In this document: positions 18,427 to 27,930 of the stretch, in pieces | Layout: each line of letters opens with the position of its first letter | Position numbering within the stretch: position 1 is the stretch's first letter | DNA from: Elusimicrobiota bacterium | Lineage (GTDB): Bacteria > Elusimicrobiota > Elusimicrobia > UBA1565 > UBA9628 | NCBI GenBank assembly: GCA_023249645.1 | Contig: JAHFCF010000003.1 | Location: 62,001-126,000, forward strand | DNA: 64,000 bases | Direction of reading: 5' to 3' | Program-made: the position numbers and the translations under genes | The notes under the pieces: generated by a model | Databases searched by the model: none | What the model was told of the DNA's origin: nothing | What the model saw: the letters and a program-made list of their open reading frames with translations, nothing else

Positions 18427-19502
18427 ACGTATTCTCCCTTCTGGGCCTTCAATTCCTCTTGGATCTGCGCGAAGATCTCCTCGCCGGTCGGCACCGCGCC
18501 GGAGGGCCGGGCATGCAGATGGACCGGCACGCGGCCATCGACGGCGAGGCGCACGTCGTCGACCAGCTGGCCCAGGCTCATCTCCACGACCAGAAAGGAG
18601 CTGGTCTTGGCGGCGAGCTCCTGGATCTTCTTCTTGGGGAACGGCCACAGGGTGATGGGCCGCAGAAGGCCGACCTTCAGGCCCTGGGCACGGGCCATCT
18701 TCAAAGCCGCGGTCGAGGCGCGCGCCGACGTGCCGTAGGCCACCAGGATGAGCTCGGCGTCCTCGCAGGATCGGGCCTCGAAAAGGACTTCCTTCTCCTC
18801 GATCTCCTTGTAGCGCTTGGCGCGGTTCAAGGTCATGATTTCGAGCGCGCCCTCGCTCAGATCGTAGGAGCGCACGATGCGCTTCTTGCGGCCCGTGCAG
18901 TCGCCCAAAGCCCAAGGCGGCGTCTTCAACGACTTGGGGTCCACGGTCTCGAACTTGAATTCCAAAGGCTCCATCATCTGGCCGAGTATGCCGTCGGCCA
19001 GGATCATGGCCGGCACGCGGTATTTCTCGGCCACTTCGTAGCAGTGGAGGGGGAAATTTCCCATCTCCGAGACCGAATCAGGGGCCATGACGAAGACGCG
19101 GTAGTCGCCGTGGCCGCCGCCTCGCACGGACTGGAAATAATCGCCTTGCGCGCCCGCGATGTTGCCCAAGCCGGGCCCGCCGCGCGCCACGTTGGCGTAG
19201 AAGATGGGAAGGTCCGCGCCCGCGCAGTAGGAGATGCCCTCCTGCTTCAGGCTGATCCCCGGCGAGGAAGAGGAGGTCATGGTCCTTATCCCCGTGGCCG
19301 CGGCCCCGTAGAGCATGTTGATGGCCGCCACCTCGGATTCGGCCTGGATGAAGCTGCCGCCCACCTCGGGCAGGCGCCAGGACATGTACTCAGGCACTTC
19401 GTTCTGCGGCGTGATGGGGTAGCCCGCGAAGAACCGGCAGCCCGCGCGCACGGTCCCCTCGGCAAAAGCCTCGTTGCCCTTCATGAGGAGCTTCTCGCTC
19501 AT
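18417..19502 (-). CDS. 2-oxoacid:ferredoxin oxidoreductase alpha subunit
   Basis: KGNEAFAEGTVRAGCRFFAGYPITPQNEVPEYMSWRLPEVGGSFIQAESEVAAINMLYGAAATG. Confidence 0.92.
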   Translation of the reverse strand: MSEKLLMKGNEAFAEGTVRAGCRFFAGYPITPQNEVPEYMSWRLPEVGGSFIQAESEVAAINMLYGAAATGIRTMTSSSSPGISLKQEGISYCAGADLPIFYANVARGGPGLGNIAGAQGDYFQSVRGGGHGDYRVFVMAPDSVSEMGNFPLHCYEVAEKYRVPAMILADGILGQMMEPLEFKFETVDPKSLKTPPWALGDCTGRKKRIVRSYDLSEGALEIMTLNRAKRYKEIEEKEVLFEARSCEDAELILVAYGTSARASTAALKMARAQGLKVGLLRPITLWPFPKKKIQELAAKTSSFLVVEMSLGQLVDDVRLAVDGRVPVHLHARPSGAVPTGEEIFAQIQEELKAQKGEYVCY

Positions 19503-19714
19503 CGCACCGCCTCCTTGAAGACCGAGATGGCCAGGTCGGGGCAGACCTGGGCGCAGAGGCCGCAGCCGGAGCAGAGCTCTGGGGCGCACAGGAAAGCCGG
19601 GTAATAGCCCGTGGCGCTGAAAGTCTTGGACATCGCGATGCACTTCTTGGCGCAGGCGGCGGCGCAGAGTTCGCAGCCCTTGCAGCGGGTCTCGTCCACT
19701 TCGATCTTCGCCAT
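19499..19714 (-). CDS. 2-oxoacid:ferredoxin oxidoreductase delta (2x[4Fe-4S]) subunit
   Basis: CKGCELCAAACAKKC and CSGCGLCAQVCPD. Confidence 0.9.
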   Translation of the reverse strand: MAKIEVDETRCKGCELCAAACAKKCIAMSKTFSATGYYPAFLCAPELCSGCGLCAQVCPDLAISVFKEAVR

Positions 19715-19865
19715 GGTTGGTCTCCTCGGCGATATGGTACAAAAAAACCGCGGAATGCAAGCGGCTGAACTAGACTTTAGGCCCAGAGCGGCCTAGGTCC
19801 TTTGTCCTCGCGAGATAGGTCCAAAGACCCTCCCGTATTGTTCATTTTCGCCCAATAATTAGTCT

Positions 19866-21272
19866 ATGAAGACGTTAGTGCTATCTGTTCTTCTGCTCTG
19901 CACCGGGCTCGTTCCTGTTCGGGCCGCGAATTCCGTCGCCAAGGTCGGGCCCGCGCCGGTCCAGCTGTGTCTGCTGCTGGCGGCGCCTCAGGCCGCGTTC
20001 TTGCGCGACAAGCTCCCGATCCGCACGGCGGAAACGCTGCGTTCCCTCCAAGAGCTGGATTTCCAAATATTGGCTGACCGCCAATTGGTCGGCGCTCTGA
20101 CCGCTACTCTGCCTCCGAATTTTTCCCAACGCCTGGAGGCTCTAGTCGCAACCCCGGAGCCCAACCCCGTCGAAGCCGCTGGCTTGGCGCAGCAGCTCTC
20201 CGGATCGTTCGAACAGGGCATGGCGCAGTTTCATGGCCAGATCCGGGATAGTGCGCAGAAGATCTCTGATCGCGCGCCGACCATGGCCCAAGCGCTGCTG
20301 GCCCATCTCGACGCCAGCCAGGAGGCGCTGTCGGTCGAGGCCGCGCAATCCACGCTAAAACCCTCCGGCCTTGTCTCGCCAAGTTCCCAGCTCCCGCGCG
20401 GTGTCCCCTGGGGCATAGAGACCCGCTGGCAGATCAAGAACAGGCAGTATCCCCAAGACCGAGATCTCGTGAGGTATATGAAATTGTTTGGAGAGCGACT
20501 CGGACTCAAATTGGGACAGGCCCTTCTGGGCTTGAATCCATCGCAGCATTGGCTCGATGCCGGCAGCGGACAGGGCGGAGCGCTGCGCACCTATTTCGCG
20601 AGCATCGATCCCGACCGGCTCGCGCAGATCGGCGGGAAACTCATCAGCTTTCACGACGAGCGCCCCATTTTCGACATTGTGACATCCATCGCAAAAAAAC
20701 CGCTCGCTTCCAAGGCCCGCGCCACGGGCATCACGTATTCGAGAAAGCCGGGCAAAATGGACTCCTGGTCGGTTGAGGAAGAACAGCCCTTCAGTCTCAG
20801 GGATGGGCTGGCGCAGACGGATGCCGCAGGGAAACTCCGAATCCTGTCCGGCAGGTTCTTCGATGATATCAGCGATGGAGAGATCGGGAAAGCCGATCTG
20901 ATCACCGATGTGTTCGGGATTTTTTCCTACGCCGCGAATCCGATGCAGGTTTTGACAAGGTACCTGGATCTGCTGCGCGTCGGAGGGGCGGTCTATTGCC
21001 ACTTCGGCGAGACTGTCTACGTGGCTGACAAAGGAGCTCCGGATTTCAGGAGCATGAATCGCTCTTGGAATCTGTGCTCTTGGGCCCTTTTATTCCATCA
21101 ATGGCTCGAGTCGCAGAGCTTCCCGGGATTGGCGGTCGAAACTTACCCTGGGAGCGCCGCTTTTATACTGACAAAATTAAGCCACAACGTGAGGCTGCCG
21201 ATGCTGAGGGTTGGCGCAACGAGGAAAGGCATCCCGATCGCAAAACTGCTTATCCCACCCTCATCGACATAA
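19866..21272 (+). CDS. Secreted protein with class I SAM-methyltransferase-like region
   Basis: Signal peptide MKTLVLSVLLLCTGLVPVRAANS; HWLDAGSGQGGALRTYF and ADLITDVFGIFSYAANPMQVLTRYLDLLRVGGAVYCHFGE. Confidence 0.55.
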   Translation: MKTLVLSVLLLCTGLVPVRAANSVAKVGPAPVQLCLLLAAPQAAFLRDKLPIRTAETLRSLQELDFQILADRQLVGALTATLPPNFSQRLEALVATPEPNPVEAAGLAQQLSGSFEQGMAQFHGQIRDSAQKISDRAPTMAQALLAHLDASQEALSVEAAQSTLKPSGLVSPSSQLPRGVPWGIETRWQIKNRQYPQDRDLVRYMKLFGERLGLKLGQALLGLNPSQHWLDAGSGQGGALRTYFASIDPDRLAQIGGKLISFHDERPIFDIVTSIAKKPLASKARATGITYSRKPGKMDSWSVEEEQPFSLRDGLAQTDAAGKLRILSGRFFDDISDGEIGKADLITDVFGIFSYAANPMQVLTRYLDLLRVGGAVYCHFGETVYVADKGAPDFRSMNRSWNLCSWALLFHQWLESQSFPGLAVETYPGSAAFILTKLSHNVRLPMLRVGATRKGIPIAKLLIPPSST

Positions 21273-22910
21273 GATGCCGTGCTGTCGCAGGCGTTCTGCG
21301 TCCGTGCGCGCGACCTTGATGCGCCGTCCCTCCGGGTCTATCCCCGCGTAGAACATGGCCGTTGCCACCGTCCCAGGCGTCGGGAGAAAGCACTGAACCT
21401 GCCGCGGCTTCCAACCTCGGGCCGCCAGCCACTCTGAGAGCTCCCGCATGTCCTCATCCGTGCAGCCGGGAAATCCGCTCATGAGATAGGGCACCACATA
21501 CTGCTCCTTGCCGGCGGCGCGGGATTGCTTGTCGAAGATCGTGAGAAAGCGCTCGAAGCTCGCGAAAGCGGGCTTGCGCATGAGCTTGAGCACCGCGTCG
21601 CTGCAATGCTCCGGCGCGAGCTTGAGCTGGCCTCCGGTGAATCGCGCGGCCAGGGCGCGGACATAGGCCGGGCTCCTCATGGCCAGGTCATGGCGCACGC
21701 CGCTGGCGACGCGCAGGTGCCTGACCCCATGGATTTGACTCAGGCCCTGCAGAAGTCGAGCCAGCTCGTCCTGGTTGTCTTGAAAATTCGGGCAGAGAGA
21801 CGGCGTCAAGCAGCTTGGTCTTTTGCAGGCTTTGGGGTCGGCCGTGCAGCGCGCGCCCCACATGTTGGCGCTGGGCCCGCCCACGTCCGTGATGGAGCCG
21901 GTCCAGTCCTTGCGCCGGGTGAGTCCTCGGACCTCCGTTTCCAGAGACTCGCGGCTGCGCGACGCGATGCGCCGGCCCTGGTGCAAGGCCAAGGAGCAGA
22001 AGGAGCAGCCTCCGGCGCAGCCCCTGTGCGAGGTGATGCTGAACTGGATCATCTCCACGGCCGGGATCGGTTCTTTATAGGAAGGATGCGGCGATCTCGT
22101 GAAGTCCAGCGTGTAGAGCTTGTCCATCTCCTGCGTCGAGAGTGGCTCGGCTGGGGGGGTGAAAACAACATCTCGGCCCGCGTGCGCCTGGCTGGCCCAG
22201 ACGCCTTGGCGCATCTGTTCCTCCAGGCCCAGAGTCGCTGTCATGAGCTTCTTCGGGTCGGCCTGGATCTCCTCATAAGAGGGAAGGCGCAGCGCGGCGA
22301 CGCAGGTCCCGATGAAGGCAGTGCCTGGGATGTTCTTCAGGCTTTGCTGATCAGCCGATCGCCGGGCGATCTCCAAGATCGCGCGTTCGCCCATCCCGTA
22401 GACCAGGAGGTCGGCCTTGGAGTCGAGAAGGATGGAGCGCCGCACGCAGTCGCTCCAGAAATCGTAATGCGCGGCCCGGCGCAGGGAGGCTTCCACGCCG
22501 CCCAGCACGATGGGCAGGCCGGGGAAGGCTTTTTTGATCAGGCTGGCATAGACGATGGCGGCCCGGTTGGGTCTTTTCCCTGCCAAGCCTCCCGGCGTGT
22601 AGGCGTCATCCGAGCGCTTCTTGCGAAAGGCGGTGTAATGGGCGACCAGGGAGTCCAGGGCCCCGGCGCTGACCCCCGCGAAGAGGCGCGGCCGTCCCAG
22701 CCGCATGACGTCCTCGGGCGTATCCCAATGCGGCTGGGGCACGATCCCCACGCGCCAGCCATGCGCCGCCAGCCACCGGCCCAGGAGCGCCGCGCCGAAG
22801 GAGGGATGGTCGACGTAGGCGTCGCCGCTGACCAGGAGGATGTCGAGTTCGTCGTAGCCGAGCTGCTCCATCTCTCGGCGCGTGGTGGGCAGGAAGCGGG
22901 GGGGATTCAT
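21261..22910 (-). CDS. ygiQ: YgiQ family radical SAM protein
   Basis: GYDELDILLVSGDAYVDHPSFGAALLGRWLAAHGWRVGI; radical SAM CAGGCSFC; LAPEHCSDAVLKLMRKP. Confidence 0.93.
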   Translation of the reverse strand: MNPPRFLPTTRREMEQLGYDELDILLVSGDAYVDHPSFGAALLGRWLAAHGWRVGIVPQPHWDTPEDVMRLGRPRLFAGVSAGALDSLVAHYTAFRKKRSDDAYTPGGLAGKRPNRAAIVYASLIKKAFPGLPIVLGGVEASLRRAAHYDFWSDCVRRSILLDSKADLLVYGMGERAILEIARRSADQQSLKNIPGTAFIGTCVAALRLPSYEEIQADPKKLMTATLGLEEQMRQGVWASQAHAGRDVVFTPPAEPLSTQEMDKLYTLDFTRSPHPSYKEPIPAVEMIQFSITSHRGCAGGCSFCSLALHQGRRIASRSRESLETEVRGLTRRKDWTGSITDVGGPSANMWGARCTADPKACKRPSCLTPSLCPNFQDNQDELARLLQGLSQIHGVRHLRVASGVRHDLAMRSPAYVRALAARFTGGQLKLAPEHCSDAVLKLMRKPAFASFERFLTIFDKQSRAAGKEQYVVPYLMSGFPGCTDEDMRELSEWLAARGWKPRQVQCFLPTPGTVATAMFYAGIDPEGRRIKVARTDAERLRQHGILCR

Positions 22911-22920
22911 CAGGGGAGCC

Positions 22921-22993
22921 TAAAACACAAAACCCCCTTTCGGGGGCTTGGTCCTGACATTACTTGTTTCAGGTTCGAAAGCTTCTTAGGACC
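22921..22993 (-). ncRNA. Candidate ~73-nt structured leader or small RNA ending in an intrinsic terminator, upstream of ygiQ
   Basis: Minus promoter TTGACT (23028-23023), 17-bp spacer, TATACT (23005-23000); stem GGTCCT/AGGACC; terminator GCCCCC-GAAA-GGGGG followed by TTTTGTGTTTT. Confidence 0.45.
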
Positions 22994-22999
22994 GACATC

Positions 23000-23048
23000 A
23001 GTATATCATGGATCCGCGATTGAGTCAAGCGATTTTTGATAATATAAA
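23000..23048. promoter_or_regulatory. Back-to-back promoters between ygiQ leader and mgtA
   Basis: Plus -35 TTGAGT (23020-23025), 17-bp spacer, -10 TATAAA (23043-23048); minus -35 TTGACT shares the TTGAGTCAA sequence. Confidence 0.55.
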
Positions 23049-23055
23049 GTTTGCC

Positions 23056-25662
23056 ATGCCTATGGCCACGACCGCCGGGCAGTCCGAACGCGAGCTCTTG
23101 GACCTAGGGACCCTCAACCCCGACGAAGCTCTCGGACGCCTGGGCGCCAACACCCAGGGTTTGGGCGAGGAAGAGGCGCAGGAGCGCCTGGAGCGCTACG
23201 GCCACAACGAGGTCGAACGCGCACGCCGGCTCGGTTTCTTCGGCGAAATGGCCCAGCGCTGCAAGAACCCGCTCGTCATCCAGCTCTTCGTCATCGCGGT
23301 CGTCTCCCTGGTCATGGGCGATGCGCGCGCCTCCGTCGTGGTCGGCGCCATGCTCGTCTTGAGCGTGCTTCTGGGCTACGTCCAGGAGAAGCGTTCGAGC
23401 TACGCGGTCGAGCGCCTGCTCACCCTCATCAAGGCGAACTGCGTGGTCATGCGCGGGGGCCATGAGGTCGAGCTGCCCCTGCGCGACCTCGTGCCCGGCG
23501 ACATCGTGGTTCTGGCCGCCGGTTCCATCGTGCCGGCCGATCTTCGGCTTCTGCTGAGCAAGGACTTCTACGTCAGCCAGTCCGCCTTGACCGGCGAGTC
23601 CATGCCCGTGGAAAAGCACGCCGGAGCCTGCGACGCGGCGGGCAAGAACGCGGTCGATCTGATCAATACCTGCTTCCAGGGCTCCAACGTCCTGAGCGGC
23701 ACGGCCCGAGGCGTGGTCGTGCACACCGGCAGCCGCACGGTCTTCGGCGCCATCACCCAGAAGCTCGCCGGCCAGCGGGTGCTGACGAGCTTTGACCGCG
23801 GCATCGAGGGCTTCACCTGGCTCATGATCCGCTTCATGGTCATCATGGTCGCCACGGTCTTCTTCATCGTGGGCTTGAGCAAGCACAACTGGGTCGACGC
23901 TCTGCTCTTCGGCCTCTCGGTCGCCGTGGGCCTCACCCCCGAGATGCTGCCCATGATCGTGACGGTCAACCTCTCCAAGGGCGCCTTGGCCATGTCGCGC
24001 AAGAAGGTCATCGTCAAGAGGCTCAATTCCATCCAGAATTTCGGGGCCATGGACGTGCTGTGCACGGACAAGACCGGGACCCTGACGCAGGACCGCATCG
24101 TTCTGGAGCGCTACGTGGACGTCACCAACCGCCAGTCCGAAGACGTCATGCGTTACGCGTACATGAACTCCCACTACCAGACGGGGCTGCGCAATCTGCT
24201 CGACCGAGCCATCCTCGCGCACTCGGATCTCGACGTGGAGCGAACCTGCCGCAAGGTCGACGAGATCCCCTTCGATTTCCAGCGCCGGCGCATGTCCGTC
24301 ATCATCGACTACGAAGAGGAGCACGTCCTCATCTGCAAGGGCGCTGTCGAGGAGACCTTCAAGGCCTGCAGCCGCTATCAGGTGGATGATGAGATCCATC
24401 CCTTGATCGACGTGCTCAAGCAGGATCTCATGGAGGAGTACGAGACCCTGAGCAGCGACGGCTACCGGGTGGTCGCCATCGCCTATCGGGAATTCCCGCG
24501 GACCAAGGAGGTCTTCTCCGCGGCCGATGAGTCGGACCTGGTGCTCCTGGGCTATCTGGCCTTCTTCGACCCGCCCCGGGATTCCTCGGCCGCGGCCCTG
24601 GAGGCTCTGCGCAAGGCCGGCGTGGCGACGAAGATCCTGACCGGCGACAACGCGCTGGTCACGCGCAAGGTCTGCCGCGAGGTGGGCATCCCGGTCGAGA
24701 ACCTCATGACCGGCGATGAGCTGGCCAAGCTCTCGCCTGAGGAGCTCACGGCGGCCGTGGAGAGGGGGACGGTCTTCGCGCGCCTGACCCCGTCGCAGAA
24801 GGAGGAGATCATCCGCGCCCTTCAGCGCGCGGGCCACGTGGTGGGATTTCTGGGCGACGGCATCAACGACGCGCCGGCCATGAAGACCGCGGATGTCGGC
24901 ATCTCGGTCGACACCGCGGTGGACGTGGCCAAGGAATCCGCCGACATCATCCTGCTCAAGAAAAGCCTCTTGATCCTCGAGGACGGCATCATCGAGGGAC
25001 GCAAGGTCTTCGGCAACATCATCAAGTACATCAAGATGAGCGCGAGCTCCAACTACGGCAACATGTTCAGCGTGGTGGGGGGCAGCTACTTTTTGCCCTT
25101 CCTCCCCATGGCGCCGATCCAGATCCTGCTCAACAACCTCCTCTATGATTTCTCGCAGGTCGGCATACCGGCCGACCGCGTCGACGAGGAGTATCTGGTC
25201 AGTCCGCGGCGCTGGAACATCGCGAGCATCAAGAGGTTCATGCTCTGGATCGGGCCGATGAGCTCGATCTTCGACTACACCACCTATTTCCTGATGCTCT
25301 ACTTCTACGGCTGCATCGCCTTCAAGACCACGGCGGACCCGGCCTTGAAGGCCCACTACGAGAGCCTCTTCCACACGGGCTGGTTCGTCGAGTCGCTGCT
25401 GACCCAGACGCTCATCGTGCACATCATCCGCACCAACCGCATCCCCTTCTTCCAGAGCCGGGCGAGCCTGGCCCTGACTTTTACCACGCTCTCGGCCATG
25501 CTTGCGGCCTCCCTGCTGCCCTATTCGCCTTTCGCTGCCTATTTCGGCTTGACGCCCCTGCCTGCCTCCTTCTGGCTCTGGATGGCGGCGACCCTGGGGA
25601 CCTATGCGGTGCTGACGCATTTTGTTAAGATGAGATTCCTCAAGAAGTATGGGATCGACTAA
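23056..25662 (+). CDS. mgtA: Magnesium-translocating P-type ATPase
   Basis: CTDKTGTLTQD, TGES, GDGINDAPAMKTADVGISVDTAVDVAKESADIILL; start refined from 23008 because the promoter elements cover the upstream ATG. Confidence 0.9.
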   Translation: MPMATTAGQSERELLDLGTLNPDEALGRLGANTQGLGEEEAQERLERYGHNEVERARRLGFFGEMAQRCKNPLVIQLFVIAVVSLVMGDARASVVVGAMLVLSVLLGYVQEKRSSYAVERLLTLIKANCVVMRGGHEVELPLRDLVPGDIVVLAAGSIVPADLRLLLSKDFYVSQSALTGESMPVEKHAGACDAAGKNAVDLINTCFQGSNVLSGTARGVVVHTGSRTVFGAITQKLAGQRVLTSFDRGIEGFTWLMIRFMVIMVATVFFIVGLSKHNWVDALLFGLSVAVGLTPEMLPMIVTVNLSKGALAMSRKKVIVKRLNSIQNFGAMDVLCTDKTGTLTQDRIVLERYVDVTNRQSEDVMRYAYMNSHYQTGLRNLLDRAILAHSDLDVERTCRKVDEIPFDFQRRRMSVIIDYEEEHVLICKGAVEETFKACSRYQVDDEIHPLIDVLKQDLMEEYETLSSDGYRVVAIAYREFPRTKEVFSAADESDLVLLGYLAFFDPPRDSSAAALEALRKAGVATKILTGDNALVTRKVCREVGIPVENLMTGDELAKLSPEELTAAVERGTVFARLTPSQKEEIIRALQRAGHVVGFLGDGINDAPAMKTADVGISVDTAVDVAKESADIILLKKSLLILEDGIIEGRKVFGNIIKYIKMSASSNYGNMFSVVGGSYFLPFLPMAPIQILLNNLLYDFSQVGIPADRVDEEYLVSPRRWNIASIKRFMLWIGPMSSIFDYTTYFLMLYFYGCIAFKTTADPALKAHYESLFHTGWFVESLLTQTLIVHIIRTNRIPFFQSRASLALTFTTLSAMLAASLLPYSPFAAYFGLTPLPASFWLWMAATLGTYAVLTHFVKMRFLKKYGID

Positions 25663-26445
25663 ATGAAGAGTCTGCTCAACGCGCTCGAAGAGGGCCGCCT
25701 GGTCGAACTGCCCGACATGGACAAGGGCAAGGCCCTGCAGTATCTGGCTCATCTTCTGGAGGCTGTCCCGGACCTCTCCGGCATGCCGGATCTTTACGAG
25801 GCCATGCTCGTGCGCGAGAACGCCCAGAACACGGCCCTGGGCCTCGGCGTGGCCTGCCCGCACGTGCGCGCGCCGGGCAGCGGCGAGATCTTCTGCGCCG
25901 TGGGCTGGAGCCCCTCAGGCATCGACTACGGCGCTCCGGACAGCAAGAAGGTCCACTTGGTCGTGATGTACTACATCCCCGAGTCCCACAAGAACGTCTA
26001 TCTCAAGGAGATCTCGGGCCTGGCTGCGGCCGTGCGCAAGGAGGGAGGCATCGCCTCCATCGCCGCGGCCCAGGACATCGCGACCGTGCGCGAGCGCCTC
26101 TTGGACTGGGTCTCCACCGCCATCGAGGCCAGCATCCCCGAGGCCAAGGCGCGCATGATCCGCCTGGAGGCCCGCCAGGCCGCTGTCGAGGCCCTGCCGG
26201 CCGTGCCTGCCGGAGCGCTCGATGTGACCACCGCTTTATTCGTGACCGTCAACGGCTCGCGCCCCGTGGTCCTCTGCCAGAATCCCGAGCTCGCCGCCGC
26301 CCTGGACAAGGCCGATGGTTTGGGGGAAAAGCTCAAGGCCCAGGCCCAGTTCGATCTGGGCCGCTACAAGCTCGTCTGCCGATCCTCCACTCCCTACGGC
26401 ATGGGTCGTTCGCTCTACGAGTACCTGGCTATTAAGACGGCTTGA
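25663..26445 (+). CDS. PTS EIIA-like domain protein
   Basis: LYEAMLVRENAQNTALGLGVACPHVRAPG...IDYGAPDSKKVHLVVMYYIPESHKNVYLKEISGLA; begins directly after the mgtA stop codon. Confidence 0.75.
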   Translation: MKSLLNALEEGRLVELPDMDKGKALQYLAHLLEAVPDLSGMPDLYEAMLVRENAQNTALGLGVACPHVRAPGSGEIFCAVGWSPSGIDYGAPDSKKVHLVVMYYIPESHKNVYLKEISGLAAAVRKEGGIASIAAAQDIATVRERLLDWVSTAIEASIPEAKARMIRLEARQAAVEALPAVPAGALDVTTALFVTVNGSRPVVLCQNPELAAALDKADGLGEKLKAQAQFDLGRYKLVCRSSTPYGMGRSLYEYLAIKTA

Positions 26446-26941
26446 GCAATTCGTCCATATCCAGGATCATGTCAGCCCGGCTGTAGGAAGCCAGCTCGAC
26501 GAAATCCACGTCCATCCGGATGGCGTCCACGGGGCAGGCCTCGACGCAGTGGCCGCAGAACACGCACATCCCTAAGTCGATATCGAAGGTCTTGGCCCGC
26601 TTTTCCACCATCACATCCGGGCTCTCCTCGGCCGTGATGCGGATGCAGCGGGCCGGGCAGATGGTCTCGCAGAGCAGGCACGAGGTGCAGCGCGGCGCTC
26701 CGTCCTCGCGCCTTAAGAGGCGATGGCGCGTGCGGGCCCGCGCTCCCAGGACGGCAGGCACGTCGGGATACTGGATGGTCGCGGCACCCGGCTTGCCCGG
26801 CAGTCCGATCAGGGCCAGGATGTGGCGCGTCAGGTTCACGAAGAAGTGGCGGAAGGTGATCCCCAAGCCGCGCACGACCTCCCAGATATAGATCTGTTCC
26901 AGGAGTCCGCGGGATGGGCGCGAGACGGTCTTCACGGTCAT
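26432..26941 (-). CDS. nuoI: NADH-quinone oxidoreductase subunit I
   Basis: CTSCLLCETICPARCI and CVFCGHCVEACPVDAIRM. Confidence 0.93.
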   Translation of the reverse strand: MTVKTVSRPSRGLLEQIYIWEVVRGLGITFRHFFVNLTRHILALIGLPGKPGAATIQYPDVPAVLGARARTRHRLLRREDGAPRCTSCLLCETICPARCIRITAEESPDVMVEKRAKTFDIDLGMCVFCGHCVEACPVDAIRMDVDFVELASYSRADMILDMDELLKPS

Positions 26942-27930
26942 CGCCATAGCCAGACCCCCCAGACGGTCGCGAGGAAATTGATCAAGGCCAGAGGCAGGAT
27001 GTTCTTCCATCCGAGATCGAGGAGCTGGTCGAAGCGCAGGCGCGGCAGTGTCCAGCGCACCTGCATGAGCAAGAAGAGGAGCGCGCAGGTCTTCGCACAG
27101 AAGGAAGCGACCATGGCCGCTTCTCCCATGGTGCCGGAGAGATGAACGAAGGGCACCTGCCAGCCGCCCAGGAACAGGGCCGTGCCCAGGCCGGCGACGA
27201 CGATGTTCTCGATGAAGTCAGACATCATGAACATGCCGAACTTCATGCCCGAGTATTCGACGTGATAGCCCACGATCTCGGATTCTCCCTCGGGCAGGTC
27301 GAAGGGGATGCGCTTGGAGGCCGCCATGCCGGCGACCAAGAAGAGGAGGAAGGCCAGGGGCTGGCTGAACATCCCCCAGAGCCCGGCCTGGGCGCGCACG
27401 GCCTGGGCCAGGTCGAGCGTGCCGTAGAGGAACATCGGGCCCGCGAGTATGGCGGCCAGGCACACCTCATAGGCGACCATCTGGGCAACGCCGCGCAGGC
27501 CGCCCAAAAGTCCGTAGTTCGAGCCCGAGGCATAGCCGGCCATGACCACGCCGTGCGCGCCCAGGCCCAAGAGCGCCAGCACATAGACGAGCCCGACCGG
27601 GCTTTCCCAGGCCTGGAAGTTCGCGCCGAAAGGAAGAGCGGCCAGGCACAGCATACAGCAGCCCAAGGAGATCATGGGCGCCAAAGCGTGGAAGGGCTGT
27701 CTCACCTGGGAAGCCGCGAAATCCTCCTTGCTGATGAGCTTCAAGGCGTCGGCGATGGGGTGGAAGAGGCCGAGGATGCGAAAGCCGAAGATGTCGGCGC
27801 GGTTGGCGCCGATGCGGTCCTGCAGCACCGCGCTCTGCTTGCGTTCGACCCAGCCCAACAGCCCCGCCAGCCCGAGGCCGAAGCTCAGGGCAAAGCCGAC
27901 CTTGAGAGCGGTCCAGGCCAAAAGGATCAT
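26938..27930 (-). CDS. nuoH: NADH-quinone oxidoreductase subunit H
   Basis: VERKQSAVLQDRIGANRAD, LKLISKEDF, FDLPEGESEIVGYHVEYSGMKFGMF. Confidence 0.95.
   Translation of the reverse strand: MILLAWTALKVGFALSFGLGLAGLLGWVERKQSAVLQDRIGANRADIFGFRILGLFHPIADALKLISKEDFAASQVRQPFHALAPMISLGCCMLCLAALPFGANFQAWESPVGLVYVLALLGLGAHGVVMAGYASGSNYGLLGGLRGVAQMVAYEVCLAAILAGPMFLYGTLDLAQAVRAQAGLWGMFSQPLAFLLFLVAGMAASKRIPFDLPEGESEIVGYHVEYSGMKFGMFMMSDFIENIVVAGLGTALFLGGWQVPFVHLSGTMGEAAMVASFCAKTCALLFLLMQVRWTLPRLRFDQLLDLGWKNILPLALINFLATVWGVWLWR

Noticed and set aside
22921-22993. TPP riboswitch
   Set aside because: AACCTGA...GTAATG resembles part of a THI box, but the 5' half and the CTGG/CCAG pairing are missing.
23104-25863. 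919-aa minus-strand ORF
   Set aside because: Antisense to mgtA and the EIIA-like gene; His/Asp/Gly-rich shadow translation.
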